This document shows positions 26,540 to 45,465 of a stretch of DNA of 64,000 nt, piece after piece (position 1 is the first letter of the stretch; every line of letters begins with the position of its first letter). This DNA comes from Xiphias gladius (taxonomy: Eukaryota > Chordata > Actinopteri > Istiophoriformes > Xiphiidae), in NCBI RefSeq assembly GCF_016859285.1, contig NC_053420.1:24906045-24970044 (forward strand). The letters run 5' to 3'. A model generated the notes under the pieces. The model worked only from the letters and a program-made list of their open reading frames with translations. It ran no database searches and was not told where the DNA came from. Position numbers and translations under genes: made by a program.

Positions 26540-29500
26540 CACATGAGTGAAGTGTTAGCCTCTCTCAAGTGTCTGGAAGAAATTGTGAACTGTCGATTTT
26601 TGTGGCGTTAATTTAAAATAAAAAAAAATCCTTGCAAAAGACTTTTAATGAGCTCAATAAGAAAAGGATTATTAGATTTTTTTTTTTTTGTCAATTAGTG
26701 ACTGCTGATTTTATCTGTGAAAACTCTTCGTGCCAAAAGAAAGTGCAGATAGCTTTTCATTTTCATGATAGGTTTTTTTCACAGAAGATGTTTTGACTCG
26801 TCATGGTAGGAGAAGATCAGGTTTTACTGACATCATGAATGATGGCTTCAGTCGATTCAGGCGCCCCAGTATGACGGTGCCACAGTGGACCAGCATGAAC
26901 AACTAGGACCCTGCAGCTGCAGTAGCTGAATGGAATTCAGCCGTCCTCCATCGTATTATTTACTCTTGTGTTTTTCCTGCTGTGACATGTCAAAATGCCC
27001 TCCGAGAAAAGGGCCCGTTACACGTAGATTTGAGAATCAGCAGTAATGCTGAAAAGGACCGGTTTACCCCAAAATCCACTCGCAGTACTGGTTATGTTTG
27101 TAGCCTATGCCCACATCACACGCAGCGAGCTGTCTTGTGCAGTCCCATGCCTTCCTTTTCCAAAACAAAGTGGTCAGGGGTTGTTTGTTCGGAGCACAAA
27201 TGATCAAAAGCCATCTGCCATATTTTAAAACAGCTCTGAAGACCATGAAACAACTGCATGACTAAGATTACTATCTTATGTTGTTTATACAAGCTCTGCT
27301 CAGGGACCTCATTCCTCCTGAGATGTACAGAACAGATAGAGTTATTGCAGGACAACAAGAGCCTTTCCAGTCTGGACTGACTCCCATATTAATGATCTGG
27401 ACCCACTGCTGCTGCTCTTCTTGGCTGACTCTACGCCTCGTTTTCAGTTAACATCCACACAGTCCTGTGAAACAGGCAGACTTAGCCCAGGGCCAGGTCT
27501 TAAGCAGCTATTAAAGAAAACCCCTTGCTAAGATGAGGTCAAACGTAATGGGTGGAGCTATGTCGATCATTATGTGAGGTCTTTAAATTCAGAGCAACAA
27601 AAAGAATGACTAAGCTGTCAAATTTAGAGCCTCTATTCTAAGTTTGCTTTAGGGGGGTTTCTTTGTCGCTGTTTAAGAAATCACTTCTAGCACTGTAAAG
27701 AATGATAATGTTATTCCATTAATCCTTAAAGGCCAACTCACCACTTTGACCTCCATGACCCCTAAATAGCACCCAAAGAAAGGGGCTAAAGTGAAATTTG
27801 GCACACACAGAGAGAGGGCTGGTAAAGAGACTGACAGGGCCAGTAAAACTTTGTGGATTCTTTGGTGGTCCAGTGGCCAACCTACCAGGATTTGTCTCAG
27901 TATGCTTGAAGGTTATGTTCAATTTCATTAAAAAACATTACACAAAGCAGCAGGTGGAGCTAAGGAACGCTTCAATAATGCCATTCACAGCAGCTCCTCT
28001 AATAAAGAAGACGAGTTTAATGAGCCAAGACTTCAGCAGGAAACTTTCTTCCAAAGACAAAAAAATACAGCTTCCCTATACATTAGTTCACCTCAGCCCA
28101 ACATGAATACAGCGTGCCACATTCATCACCCAACATCCCACATCTGCTTCTAGGGGCACATTTGCACAGTGTGCACATTTTTTTAGCAGGCAGTCATATC
28201 TGCGGGCTACAAGTTTGCAGAACCGAGATGTGCCTCTGTTTGTTAAATTCATTTATAAAGCTGTTGCATTTGGTTTCTCTTTCATGCTGTGCACAATACT
28301 GCCACTACTGTAAATACTGTGTGTAGTCGTTCTGCTGACATGATGCATAAAGTGAGAACTGCTGGTAGTAATGTAGCTGACATCACAGAATGGATTCGGA
28401 TTATCCAGATATTGGGTTTGAGGATTTGCTTTAAAAGTCTGGATGTCTTTGATAGAGTTCAGGAGACATCCTGAGGACGGCCCCTATGATCCGACTGGGT
28501 CCACTTGAAATGTGTACGGAACAGCTCACCAATACGTCGAAAATGCACCGAGGGTCAAGTTACATACTGTTAAACCCTGCATGGAGCCGTTTTGAATATG
28601 TGATCAGTCAAGGATATAATCAGGCAAAACTGGAAATTGTGGCTACTCTACAGATACCTTTTACTGTAGTGTGACTGAGATTTTGAATGTAGGAAATAAA
28701 GCGCTTTAGTCATTCTACAAACAGTATTGGATGACAGAATTGGTAACAACCAGTCTTTAATTTAGCCCAGCGCAGAGTACAATTGTATTTTGAAGGAAAC
28801 TTTGGTGGAAAGTTTTCAGAAAGAAAAAAAAAAGAAGCAAAGAAGAAGAAAAAAAACTTATGAAACCAAGCTTAACAAAATTTTTTTTTTTTTTTTAAGT
28901 CAGGTTTAAGGCAATCGCATCAATTTAAACTTACTTGTACCTGTTGTGATTACTTGTGTAATCACATCAGTTGGTATTGTGTTATTGCTGAATGTCTGTT
29001 GGACAATAAAAAAAAAACAAGGTCCTGGTGAAATGTGGAAGTCGTGGGCATGGTGTCACCTTTCATGCAGTTAAGCTCATGGTGACAAATGAAACTGACA
29101 AATGACGGGCTCTTTTGGAATGATAAGGCTGCCAGGCCGTCAGATGTTATTTCAAACAATATTTATAGCTATCGCTAACAGCTTCAAGTAAAGTTAAACC
29201 CATTTTAAATATGCAAGAATTGATTCTAAAGGCAGCAGAGATCAGAATGTCAAAACCACACTTGTAAATTACAAAGTTGACATGTTGAAAGCAAATGAAG
29301 AAAGAGGCAAATGCCTTTTGCTTGTAATTAAGCAATGTTCCAACATTAAATTTGTTTAAATTGTAAAGGCTTCGTACGCTGTGACATGAATTTCCTCCAA
29401 GTCTGTAGACTACTGAGTCATATAGTGTCTAGTCGTCGTGGTATTGAATGTTCAGTATCATGAATAAACTTGGATCCCACTGCATCATCTGCATACTTAA

Positions 29501-29800
29501 CTCGGTTTCATAGCTGATTTGACTTGATTGAAGGAAGAATGAAGAAAGAAAGAAAGACAGAAAGAAAGGAAGAACCAGCTCCCACAGAGGACTCTTGAAA
29601 GCTCTGAAGACTCCAGACAAAGTTAGTGTCTAGCTGGTAAATGTAGTGGAGCATTTAGCAGCTAAAGAACCAGAGGGTATTTCCCTCAGGAGTTGGTGAA
29701 GACCAAAACAGAGCAAGAAAGAAAAGTGAATATAGACATTTTCATAGCTGGACATTTAAAAAAAAAAAAAAAATAACGCCAACAATGGCTCAATTCCATG
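26540..29800. other. non-coding stretch upstream of PFKFB4
   Basis: I see no exon here. There are low-complexity A/T runs (28820-28895), a (GAAA)n-like purine run at 29537-29573 and a poly-A run at 29757-29773. If the 25-kb first exon is used, this is PFKFB4 intron sequence. Confidence 0.5.
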
Positions 29801-30079
29801 TAGCCATCATTCGTGTTATTAGTTGAACCCTTGACTCTCCTGCAATAACATGTCGACGTATCTTCCGTGAAAATGTTCTGTTAAACGTGCCCCTCCTTCA
29901 GCATCTAGCACGGTTTTAATACATCCAGGAACGCTAGTATGCCTGCCATCAGAGAAAAGCCCTCGGCAAAGCATTTGTGCTGTTGTTGCGCCAACAAATA
30001 AATAAAAATCAAAGTGCTGCCGTATATTTTCAGGCTTGGCCAGTTTTTCCTCTGAAAATGACCCCGCGCCGGGACGTAT

Positions 30080-30355
30080 TTCGATTGTGTCCCGTGGGTG
30101 TGCGCAGCTTTTGTCTCTTACGGTAAAGTAGAACACGTGTTGCGCCCGTACTGCCATCATAGCGGCCGAACGTTGGTTTCCACTGTGGCCAGATCGGAGC
30201 ACGTGACGACGGCACGGAGAGAGGCACCGAGGGACCGGACCGTCTCCATCCCCCGCAGAGCAGTGCGGATGAAACACCGGTCACCTTCAGAGCAGCATCA
30301 CGGGAAAAGGCCCCGTGTTCCCGCCGCGGCCGCCTCCACCTCACCGCGAGACCGA
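30080..30355 (+). promoter_or_regulatory. PFKFB4: PFKFB4 proximal promoter/5' UTR with two CACGTG boxes
   Basis: GC-rich and CpG-dense. Palindromic CACGTG elements lie at 30134-30139 and 30200-30205, 66 bases apart. Such sites can bind bHLH factors (USF, MYC) and contain the RCGTG core recognised by HIF. PFKFB4 is a known hypoxia-induced gene in mammals, so the sites are plausible, but function is inference. Confidence 0.45.
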
Positions 30356-36878
<6,523 letters not shown>

Positions 36879-37690
36879 GGCAGTACCCCCTCACCCCTTC
36901 CCCATTCCCTCCCTCCTTTCCTTTACCCCTCATTACGCACTCTGCACCCTTCTGATGCACAATGTACCTGCCAAACTCAGAAATCTTTCTTCTCCACCTT
37001 CCCTTGATTGAATTTCTCTCCACTCTCGTCTTCTGTTTTTTCCTCCACTTATATTTTAAGATGTGATGATGTTGGTAATTGACTGGAATCCAGTTTCTAA
37101 TTTTTGATTATGAATCCTATGACACGGGTCTTGTGTCGTGCACGTTCTCCCATTTTTGGAGAATAAATGAAAAACAGATGGGTTTTTTTGTTGTTGTTTT
37201 TTTTTTCTTTTTTCTTTTTTTTGAACGGATGCTGTAATCCCAACTGTGAAGCAGTGAAACTCCAGCACCTTTTCTTGAAGCATTGATTATGTGTAGTTTA
37301 TGTTGTCATTGTTCTTTTCTGTTGAACTGATTTAACAATGTTAATTTTTACCAGTGTCTCAACACTATATATCTGTTGGTAGGAGTCAGAAAACTTGAAT
37401 CTTAGATTTGCACAACATAAAACAAAGTTGTGCTTTTTTACATTTTGCACATAAAAATCAACTGTGTTTAGTTTCTTATGAAATGTCATCTATTATAGTT
37501 TGTCCCTAGTTTTAGGATGTCTAACACTGTCCAACTAAGATCCTGGAAGTACAGAAATACTTTGTTTTATTGTTTTTTTTGTTCAACAATGTGAAGGTTC
37601 TTTATAGTAAGTGCATATCACGGATCAGAATCAAGAGGAAGATATTTCTGTTTACTGTTTCTAAATAAACTCCACTCAACCATTTCATGT
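36879..37690 (+). other. PFKFB4: PFKFB4 3' UTR with two poly(A) signals
   Basis: AATAAA occurs at 37162-37167 and again at 37664-37669, so two 3' UTR lengths of about 0.3 and 0.8 kb are possible. Confidence 0.5.
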
Positions 37691-37699
37691 ATCCTTTCC

Positions 37700-40600
37700 A
37701 CACTCTCTTTGTGCTTCATTTTAGAAAGCTTGGTACAAAAGCTCTTGTCCTGTTTAATATCTGAAAGTGAGGATCTTTGGCCATAAGCGTCACCTTGAAG
37801 TTAAATTGAAACAAAAATACGTCCAGAATGCTGAGCTGGATATTTCTTACGTACGCAACTTGAAGATCAGACAAGTCTCGTCATTTCCTTCCTATCTTCA
37901 CTATCTACAGATCAGATGTTCAGTGCGGTGTCCTTCCTGCCTTTGACTCTGCTATGCAAAGTAGTCTTCGGAGATTTGCGTATTCATTCATAGGCAAAAC
38001 CTCTACTGGGGTGTATAAGACAATGCAGCCATTCATCAGCCAGAACAAAACATTGACTGTTTCACAGATTTCTTTCTGCTTAGAACAAGCACGGTTACAA
38101 AAATGTACACTTGTTATAATACTGGTACTTTGTAAAAAAAAAGCATAAATCATTTTCTCAAAAATGATATTGGCAACAATTTAAAAAAAAAAAAAAAAAT
38201 TAAAAAGGACCTCTGTTATAAATATGGTGTAGGAAAAGTAAACATTAAAAATGCTTGAATTAAGTAGATTTAAAATTAATGACATACTGCTACAAAGGTG
38301 GATCATATTGTGTTGAATTGCCAGTTGGCAGGAAATATTAAAACGTCTGGTGTTCTGCGGTTTGATAAACCTTTTTTCTAAGCAACATGAGACAGGCAGG
38401 GCTACACCAGAGTGGCCAAACTCAAAGAAAACTTTCCTAATATGTCATGGAAAGCTGTCCTGAAAACCTGTGACACCCGTGCCAAACACACTGAGGTGCA
38501 CTGCCAAAGAGGAGCAGTGATCACAAGTGCAGAAACAACAGGGATATAACAGACAGTGTATTGGGGGTTTAAAAAAATGTAGCATGCAGCCTCGCACCTC
38601 CATGTAATAGTTTGATCTATGGCAACTAAATCACCGGTGAAAAGATTTGCTGTTTTTCTCGCCTGCCTATATTCGTTTTACCTACACACATGCATACAGA
38701 AGGGGTCTGACACTGCTGCGTTTCCCTTTCCAGAATGTGAACGTCCATCGTACAACTCAAGACGCCCTGCAGACCGTCCCTCCTCACCTCTGACACGCTG
38801 CTGCTGGAATCCACTGAGGGGGAAGTTGGCCCTCTCCTTCTCTCCCTCTCTCTGTCTCCCTTGTGACGGACTCTTTCGCCTTTCCGACAGCACAACCTGC
38901 TCACTGTGGTGACTGACCGGGTGACGTGCCTCCTCCTGCCACACCCACACACCCATACCTCTCTGAAACCCTATTGCCCATCTTTTTTTCAAGGGATTAG
39001 AAGGAACCTGAGCACAGGATGAGTGTTTGGGTCTCAGTGTTCATATCTGAAAGCCACACTCTGTTGCACTCAGCATAGCTTGTCCAGTTTAGTAATGAAC
39101 CAAACTTTTGTCTTGCACAGAGGGGGATTTTTAACACTTGGGTCACAGCAGTTTCTTATCTATTTGTTACTGTATTCAGTGTGGTCACAGTGAGTTGATA
39201 TTGTAAGGCAGTAGAATTAACACTGAAGGTTACTGCAATATGTTTTTTAAGTATTATCCCTGTGGTTTCATCAAATGATGCTGCGACTCCCTGCTACATG
39301 TTGGACGTGTTACTGTATTGTGCCATCATTGTTTCACGCGAAGGTCTCTTCAGTGACGATGTGCAGTTTCAGGGTTTCAAAACCTCGGAAAAAAAACATT
39401 ATGAAGGTTACTGTTTTGACAATATGGTGGTTTATGAATGGATGGACTGGGTCGTTATTAATAGCGTTTCTATGGTGAAAGCAGCCACTTCAATTTTCAA
39501 TTTTATATGGACGGGTAATGTAAAAAAAGTTGCTTATCTTTAGCTGTGTGGTCTACAGCAAATACAGTATGTGATCGCACCTGAAACAGATGTGTTATGT
39601 AAATGTTGATTGTACAGGCAGACCTCCAATGACATTAAAACATGTCTTTAATACTTCTTTGTCAAGACCACGTCTGAGCACACAAGGTACTGGACATGCA
39701 AAAATGCAACGTTAGCTCAAAGCTGCTGATGTTGATATTGGTCATGACTTCAAAAGGAACATACCAACTCTACTATAATAAAGATGTTATTTTTATAAAC
39801 CAACCTGCCATTATCTCTTTCTGTCTTTACATTAGAAAATGTGATCGCTAAAATATCAGGAAACAGGGAAGAAATGGCCATCACATTTCCTCAAGAGCCC
39901 AAGCGGACATATTCAAACATCTTGATTTGACTGACTAAAACTCAATGGAATTCCGTTTGCCATCACTGAAGACTCAACAACCAGCAAATACTTACATTTG
40001 AGAGGCTAAAAACTGCTGGATCTTTGGCATTTTTTACTTAAATATGACATAAAAAAAAAAAAAAAAAAAATCCAAATTGTTACTGGATAATTTTTCTGTA
40101 TGGAGGATGCTGGTGAGATGTTTTGGCCTTATACTGTCGGATGGATTGTTCAAATCAGAAGGTGCCAGCTGAGCACCACAGAACCCAGGACTGGAGGAGA
40201 TTCTTGTCTCTCTGTCCCCTGTGGGTTCCCTGAAATGAGAGACAGGTGGAGCATGACAGGGTGGATGCTGCAGTGACCAGGATCAACAGGTGACAATGAA
40301 AACGATGCCATTTTCAGAATTTATTAATTGGATGATTAGATGTAGTGGCCGAGTTAAATAAAAGCAGTACTTCAACCAATATTACTTAAGTGCAGTTGAG
40401 CGAGGTGAGCTGCCTCTAGCACTGCGAGCCCTGAGTAACAGGTTTGTATCTAACGACAGGGAAGCACTGAATGTCCTGGCAAATACCCCTGAGGAAACGA
40501 AAGTGAATTTAGAAAGAATCCCAAACAGATGATGCCGCTTTCATCTCTGAAACTATAATCCACAGTTTGTGGACAAATACTACAACAATGGTTCGCATGC

Positions 40601-40790
40601 TGAACTTGAAGGTATTACTTCCCCTTTCTCGCAACTGAAAAAGCAACAAATTTGTGCAAACAGTGGGATGTGAACAAAATGCTAACTATAAACAACTTCC
40701 TCAGAAGCAGAACAAATCCATTTATAGGTATGGCCGCAGCGCGGCCCCTCAGTCAGACTGATGGTTATTAAATAAGAACAACAAAGGTAT
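37700..40790. other. intergenic region between PFKFB4 and ARPC4 (convergent)
   Basis: PFKFB4 and ARPC4 are transcribed toward each other across this stretch. I find no supported exon. It holds poly-A runs near 38181 and 40051, and a repeat copy at 39845-40050. Open frames near 38626-38992 and 39262-39543 have no recognisable features. Confidence 0.6.
39845..40050. repeat. partial interspersed repeat copy
   Basis: The words AAAATATCAGGAAA, CCTCAAGAGCCCAAG, ACCAGCAAATACTTACATTT and TTGGCATTTTTTACTTAAA occur in the order of the percomorph repeat also seen at 13612-13985. The TTAATC-rich ends are missing. Confidence 0.5.
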
Positions 40791-41000
40791 AAACAACTGA
40801 GTTTTATTATCTTTGATTATTTTCATTCATGGGTTTTGGTGGTTTCTTTACAGACAGCTCTTATTCCATGTGATTAAACACCACACAGACGACTTTCCTC
40901 AAACATGGGTTTCCTGAACAGAGAGATTTGGAGATTTCATTTGAAACACCAGTGACAGAACATACAGACTCAAATACACAAAATACAAAAACCCGGCTGT

Positions 41001-41006
41001 TTTATT
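41001..41006 (-). terminator. ARPC4: ARPC4 polyadenylation signal (minus strand AATAAA)
   Basis: TTTATT on the plus strand, about 320 bases past the ARPC4 stop on the minus strand. A second candidate lies at 40803-40808. Confidence 0.45.
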
Positions 41007-41322
41007 CGCAACAGCACGTCCTCAACACCCCTGTATTCATGGCTATCAACTTGATTAATACTTTAAGGACCAGCCTTTGATTGGGGATATGTTCTAAGTG
41101 GCTGAAAATGAAACTGGTAAATATTTCATTATATACAGTCATTGATATTCATGAGTACAGGGAAATACTTGAGACGGGTGCAACGGGTGTCATCGCCAGA
41201 TTTGTCACGTTCCTCTCATCTCCTTGCTGATTGGCTGTTTACTCCTTTAGTTCTCCGCTCTTGTGCTGATTGGCCCTCGGAACGTTCCCCGGTTTGTGTG
41301 GGACCACGGACAAACACTTCCA

Positions 41323-43581
41323 TCAGAACTGTGGAGAAGACAGGATCAAATTATTTTCCATGTCAGCATTTCTTATTACAATAAAGAAAACTTGTAAATA
41401 AATAAATTTCAGCATCGGGTCTGATATTTGTGTGTTGGAGAAAAAAAAAAAAAAACCCAAGCCATCGGGACAGAGAACAAGTTTCTTACGTTCTTGAGGA
41501 ATTCCTCAGCAACGATACGGGCCCTGGCATTAACGGACAATTTCATCTCGCTGATCTCCTTGTCTATCTCCTCCATGAAGTGGATGACAAAGTCCACCAG
41601 CTTGTGTTTGTACATCTGCTCTGTGTGGAAGTTGGTAATCAAGAAGCTAATATCATATCCCTGAAATCACAGTGCAAGAGGGGAAACAAGAACAAGGTGA
41701 GTCGGTGAGGCCGCTCAACATGTTAGAAATTTGACAAAAATGTCACTTGTGTAATTGTACGCATAGGAATGTCCACTGTAGTTATTGTAGCAGCTTAGAT
41801 CCTTATACAGATTCTTGAACATCTGTGCATAAAGAGCCTTACGATGTAAGCCATTTAAAAAGTTTGCACCGTTTGTCATTTCATTTTTATTCTTCCCGTT
41901 TGCTGTCTATTGATTCCTCTTCTGTCAGTCGCTTTTCATCCTATTTTATACAACCCAGATTACCCCTCCCCTACTCTGACTCTTACCTCCACTGGTTTCC
42001 TCCTCAGAATGAAGAAGTTCTCAGCTCTCATCATCATGAAGCGCATGAACTTGTGGCAAAGGATCTTCTCGATCTCATCAGCCTACAGTCAATCATAACA
42101 GAGGTTGTTTTCAATGCATGTTGGACTGCGAGAGAAACTTAGGAAATGTGGATAGCTCATAACGAACAAACTACCGAAATCCTGCTGGTTTTAATCACCT
42201 GTTTGACGGCAATGCTGACTCTGACAGAGTTGATGGATCCCTCAATGAGAACCTTCTCCTTGTCGTTACGGCTGATCACCACTGGCTGCAGTAGCAGCTC
42301 CTTACTGCTCCTGTAAGCACAGCAAAATACATCCACTATAAATAATAATGGCCTGCTCAGTTTTAAACTATTGTGTTTTTCTGCATACTAAAAATCATCA
42401 GCGTGCTTGAGACCCTGCATGGCTCCACACAGAACCTTGGAGGTTATGGCGACTCGCTGAAAAACTCCCAATCTTCTCATTGTATTGCAAAGACACCTGC
42501 AAACAGGCCGCAGCAAGTCCCCATCTGCTCATTTTCACAGCCTTGCCCATGCTTGTGTCATTTTTCCCCTCCTAGATTTTTCTTATGCAAGTTTGCACAA
42601 GTCGACGCCTGAGTGACAGCAGCAGATGATCCACACACAGCTTAAGGGTACGAGAAACAGGACGAAGCAGAGGAAAAGGGGGGCAGCCATTAAAGACAGC
42701 TAATTCTCCAACCACATGCTGCGTAACGTACCTGACCTCCACCTCCGGCTTGTTGTGACGCTCCACCACCTGAGAGGAGAAGTTCTCCAGGCAGAGGGCC
42801 GCCTGCAGGGTGGCCCTCACAGCGTTTAGGTAGGGGCGCAGAGTGGCTGTCTGAGGAGAAGACGAACAAGGACAACGTCCGAGTTGGTCACAGTGCAGAG
42901 AAGATAGTGTTGGACCATGTTGGTTTTTTTTTTTTTAATTTAGATCAGGATGCATGCAAAGTAAACCTCCCATTAATGAGGTCACAGATGTGATCAGGAA
43001 CCAATATGAGCTGTGTGCAGCGATGCAGGGGCTACAACCCACTTACCCACTTATACTAATATGCCTACTTTTTTTTAATTTTTAAAAATCAGAGCTATTA
43101 ACAACCCATTCTTGGCAGGAAAACATGTATTAAACTGATGCAAGCTACATATACATAGTGTTTCTTAAAACATTTTCACTTGCATTAATGTCAGTGAGCG
43201 AGATAGATTCAGCTGACCGAGATTGCAGCTCATCCAAATTTTTTACGTCTAGCTTCATTATCACTCCGTCTATGCCAAAGACACATACACAGCTTTCCCG
43301 TCGTCTAATGACAGAGCTTTGGGAGATCTACCGGTCACAGTAACGAGGAGGGGGGAAAAAGGGTCGAAGGGGGGAAAAGACAGCTCAGCTCAATCACTTC
43401 AGTTTGTGCAAACCCTATAAAGGATGCCCGTTCTCTCATTTCACTGCAGCGAACCAAAAACCCCGTCCATGAGAAACACGGAGCTGGCTAGTTAACCGCG
43501 CTTTGAATGTAGCAATATTTCTCAGAGGTAAATGGCTGAATAATAAAATACAAGATAGATTTAGTGCAGCAGACTTACCAT
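41323..43581 (-). CDS. ARPC4: actin-related protein 2/3 complex subunit 4
   Basis: Core structural subunit of the seven-protein Arp2/3 complex, which nucleates branched actin filaments. Six coding exons on the minus strand, in transcript order: 43579-43581, 42732-42850, 42199-42310, 41987-42082, 41490-41660 and 41323-41328. They sum to 507 bases, i.e. 168 residues, the same length as human ARPC4. The protein reads [20 protein letters not shown] after the initiator Met, then [40 protein letters not shown] and [20 protein letters not shown], and ends VAEEFLKNF. Only about three differences from remembered human ARPC4 are visible, consistent with strong constraint. Exon 1 codes for the Met alone and the last coding exon for Phe plus stop. 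TADA3 lies head-to-head upstream. Confidence 0.96.
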
Positions 43582-44606
43582 TTTTGTGCTGTAAAAGACG
43601 GAAGTTCCTCAGCCACGCCTGGGACTCCTCTTCCGTAAATCCTACATCGTCGAGTACAGATAGGGCGCGCTCGTTTTGGCTTCCTCTCTTCGTTTGAGGA
43701 GGCTGATTTCTCCACGCACCATAAATATTGGACTTATGCGCTTATTACCCCGCCCAGGTGGAGTGCATTTCCTTTAAAACAAGCATACCCTGAGACGCGT
43801 CCATTCTGTTCTATGAACGGGAGACGCCTCGCTCAGCGACCGTTGCGTCATGATTAATTTCAACCTTTTGTAACCTTTTATGGAATAAAATACATCAAAC
43901 CAGCGTTGTAACATATATATGTGACACACCTTAACTGATGAATTTGGGCTTTAGCGTCAATCTATTTCTTCTATTGTACCTTGACACAATATGGTTTGTT
44001 CTGATGATACTACTCCAGGTTATCAGGTTTATCTCTTCACATTTGGTTTGGTTTGTTTTGATAAATAATACTATTTCGAATTGTAGTTTAATTTTTTAAT
44101 GTTGTTTTATTTCGAATTTGTTATTAAAATCGTTATTGTGTCGAAAATAGGCCATAACTCTATTTTAAAGTATTTCACACCCTTCTCTCATCACAATGGT
44201 TTTTTCCATCATGGACGCCATTCAGTGACGGTATATATCGTTGCTCTTAAACATTCAAAGATATATGTCTGTACTTTACGTTTGTACCATTCAACTCTTA
44301 CAATTTCAGAACTGACTCGTGTAAAAACGTTTGTGTGCAAAACTGTGAAATAATAGCGGCCGATATTAACATGTAAGAGTAATTTGGGCAGTTTGGGCCC
44401 AGCGAGCTCGCCCTGTATGAAGCAGACCATCGTGTACTCGTACTTGGGTGCGTGCGTGCGTGCGTGCGTGAGTGAGTGTGTATTTAATGCGTGTATGTGA
44501 TAGAAAAGGAGAGGAAGAAGCACAGCAGTACACCATTTGTTATTAACCACACTGTAATCTCCTACCAGTTTATCTAGGTATTGCTAGGTCTCTGCCTCAC
44601 AGCGTC
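43582..44606. promoter_or_regulatory. shared bidirectional promoter region, ARPC4/TADA3
   Basis: About 1 kb separates the divergent start codons. A GC box (CCCCGCCC) lies near 43747, close to the ARPC4 side. The middle is AT-rich, and a (TGCG)n run precedes the TADA3 side. I recall the human ARPC4 and TADA3 genes also being arranged head-to-head, so the arrangement looks ancestral. Confidence 0.55.
44449..44480. repeat. (TGCG)n/(TGAG)n short tandem repeat
   Basis: About six TGCG units followed by TGAG units, 130 bases before the TADA3 start codon. The alternating purine-pyrimidine pattern could adopt Z-DNA. Confidence 0.85.
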
Positions 44607-45433
44607 ATGAGTGAGCTGAAGGACTGCCCCCCACTGAAATACTACGATTTCAAGCCCGTGGAGCATGTCAAAGTGTGCCCCCGCTACACTGCTGTGCTGG
44701 GCCGCTCTGAGGACGATGGAATCGGCATTGAGGAACTGGACACCCTGCAGCTGGAGCTGGAGACACTCCTGTCTTCTGCCAGCCGCCGCCTCCGAGCCCT
44801 GGAGGAGCAGAGACAGGTAGGAGAAAGATGGGAATAATCCCATAAGCCTTGCTCGTTTATGCGGTACCCCCTGGCCATCGTATTTTCACCCCTAGTTTGG
44901 TTTCAGAAGTGCCACTTTGTAGTTTTCATACACTCCATGCCTGGTGCTTTGGGTAAGTCAAAACTCTGCTTTGCCTCAGATCCTGACAGACTGGCAGGAC
45001 AAGAAGGGAGACAAGCGCTTTCTGAAGTTAGGGAAAGACCCAGACCCCGCTGCCACCTCTCGCCACAAGCCAAAGAAACAGAAGTTGGATGGCAAAGGTG
45101 GTCATGGGCCAGGTCCTGGTCCCGGCAGACCCAAATCCAAAAACCTGCAGCCTAAAGTCCAAGAGTATGAATTTACTGACGATCCACAGGACATTCCCCG
45201 CACACCTAAAAATGATGCTCCCAACAGGTCAGTAACAACTGCTCTTCATGGTATCGCTCACTTCTGTTTATATTTGCCTTGCCTACATGATTTCTTCGTT
45301 CCTCAAGTCAATCAATCAAATTTATTCAACTTATTATTGAGACTGTTTTCAGGCAGGACTCTTGTACTAAGTTTTAAGGTAAAATAAATGAGTTTTTTTT
45401 TTCCGGTAACATATTATGCATTTCAATTTCAAC

Positions 45434-45465
<32 letters not shown>

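Noticed and set aside
38626-38992. Overlapping minus-strand frames of 104-108 codons
   Set aside because: Low-complexity Arg/Ser/Glu composition from purine-rich DNA, with no homology or splice support.
39262-39543. 93-codon plus-strand frame between PFKFB4 and ARPC4
   Set aside because: AT-rich chance frame with no recognisable domain and no splice or promoter context.
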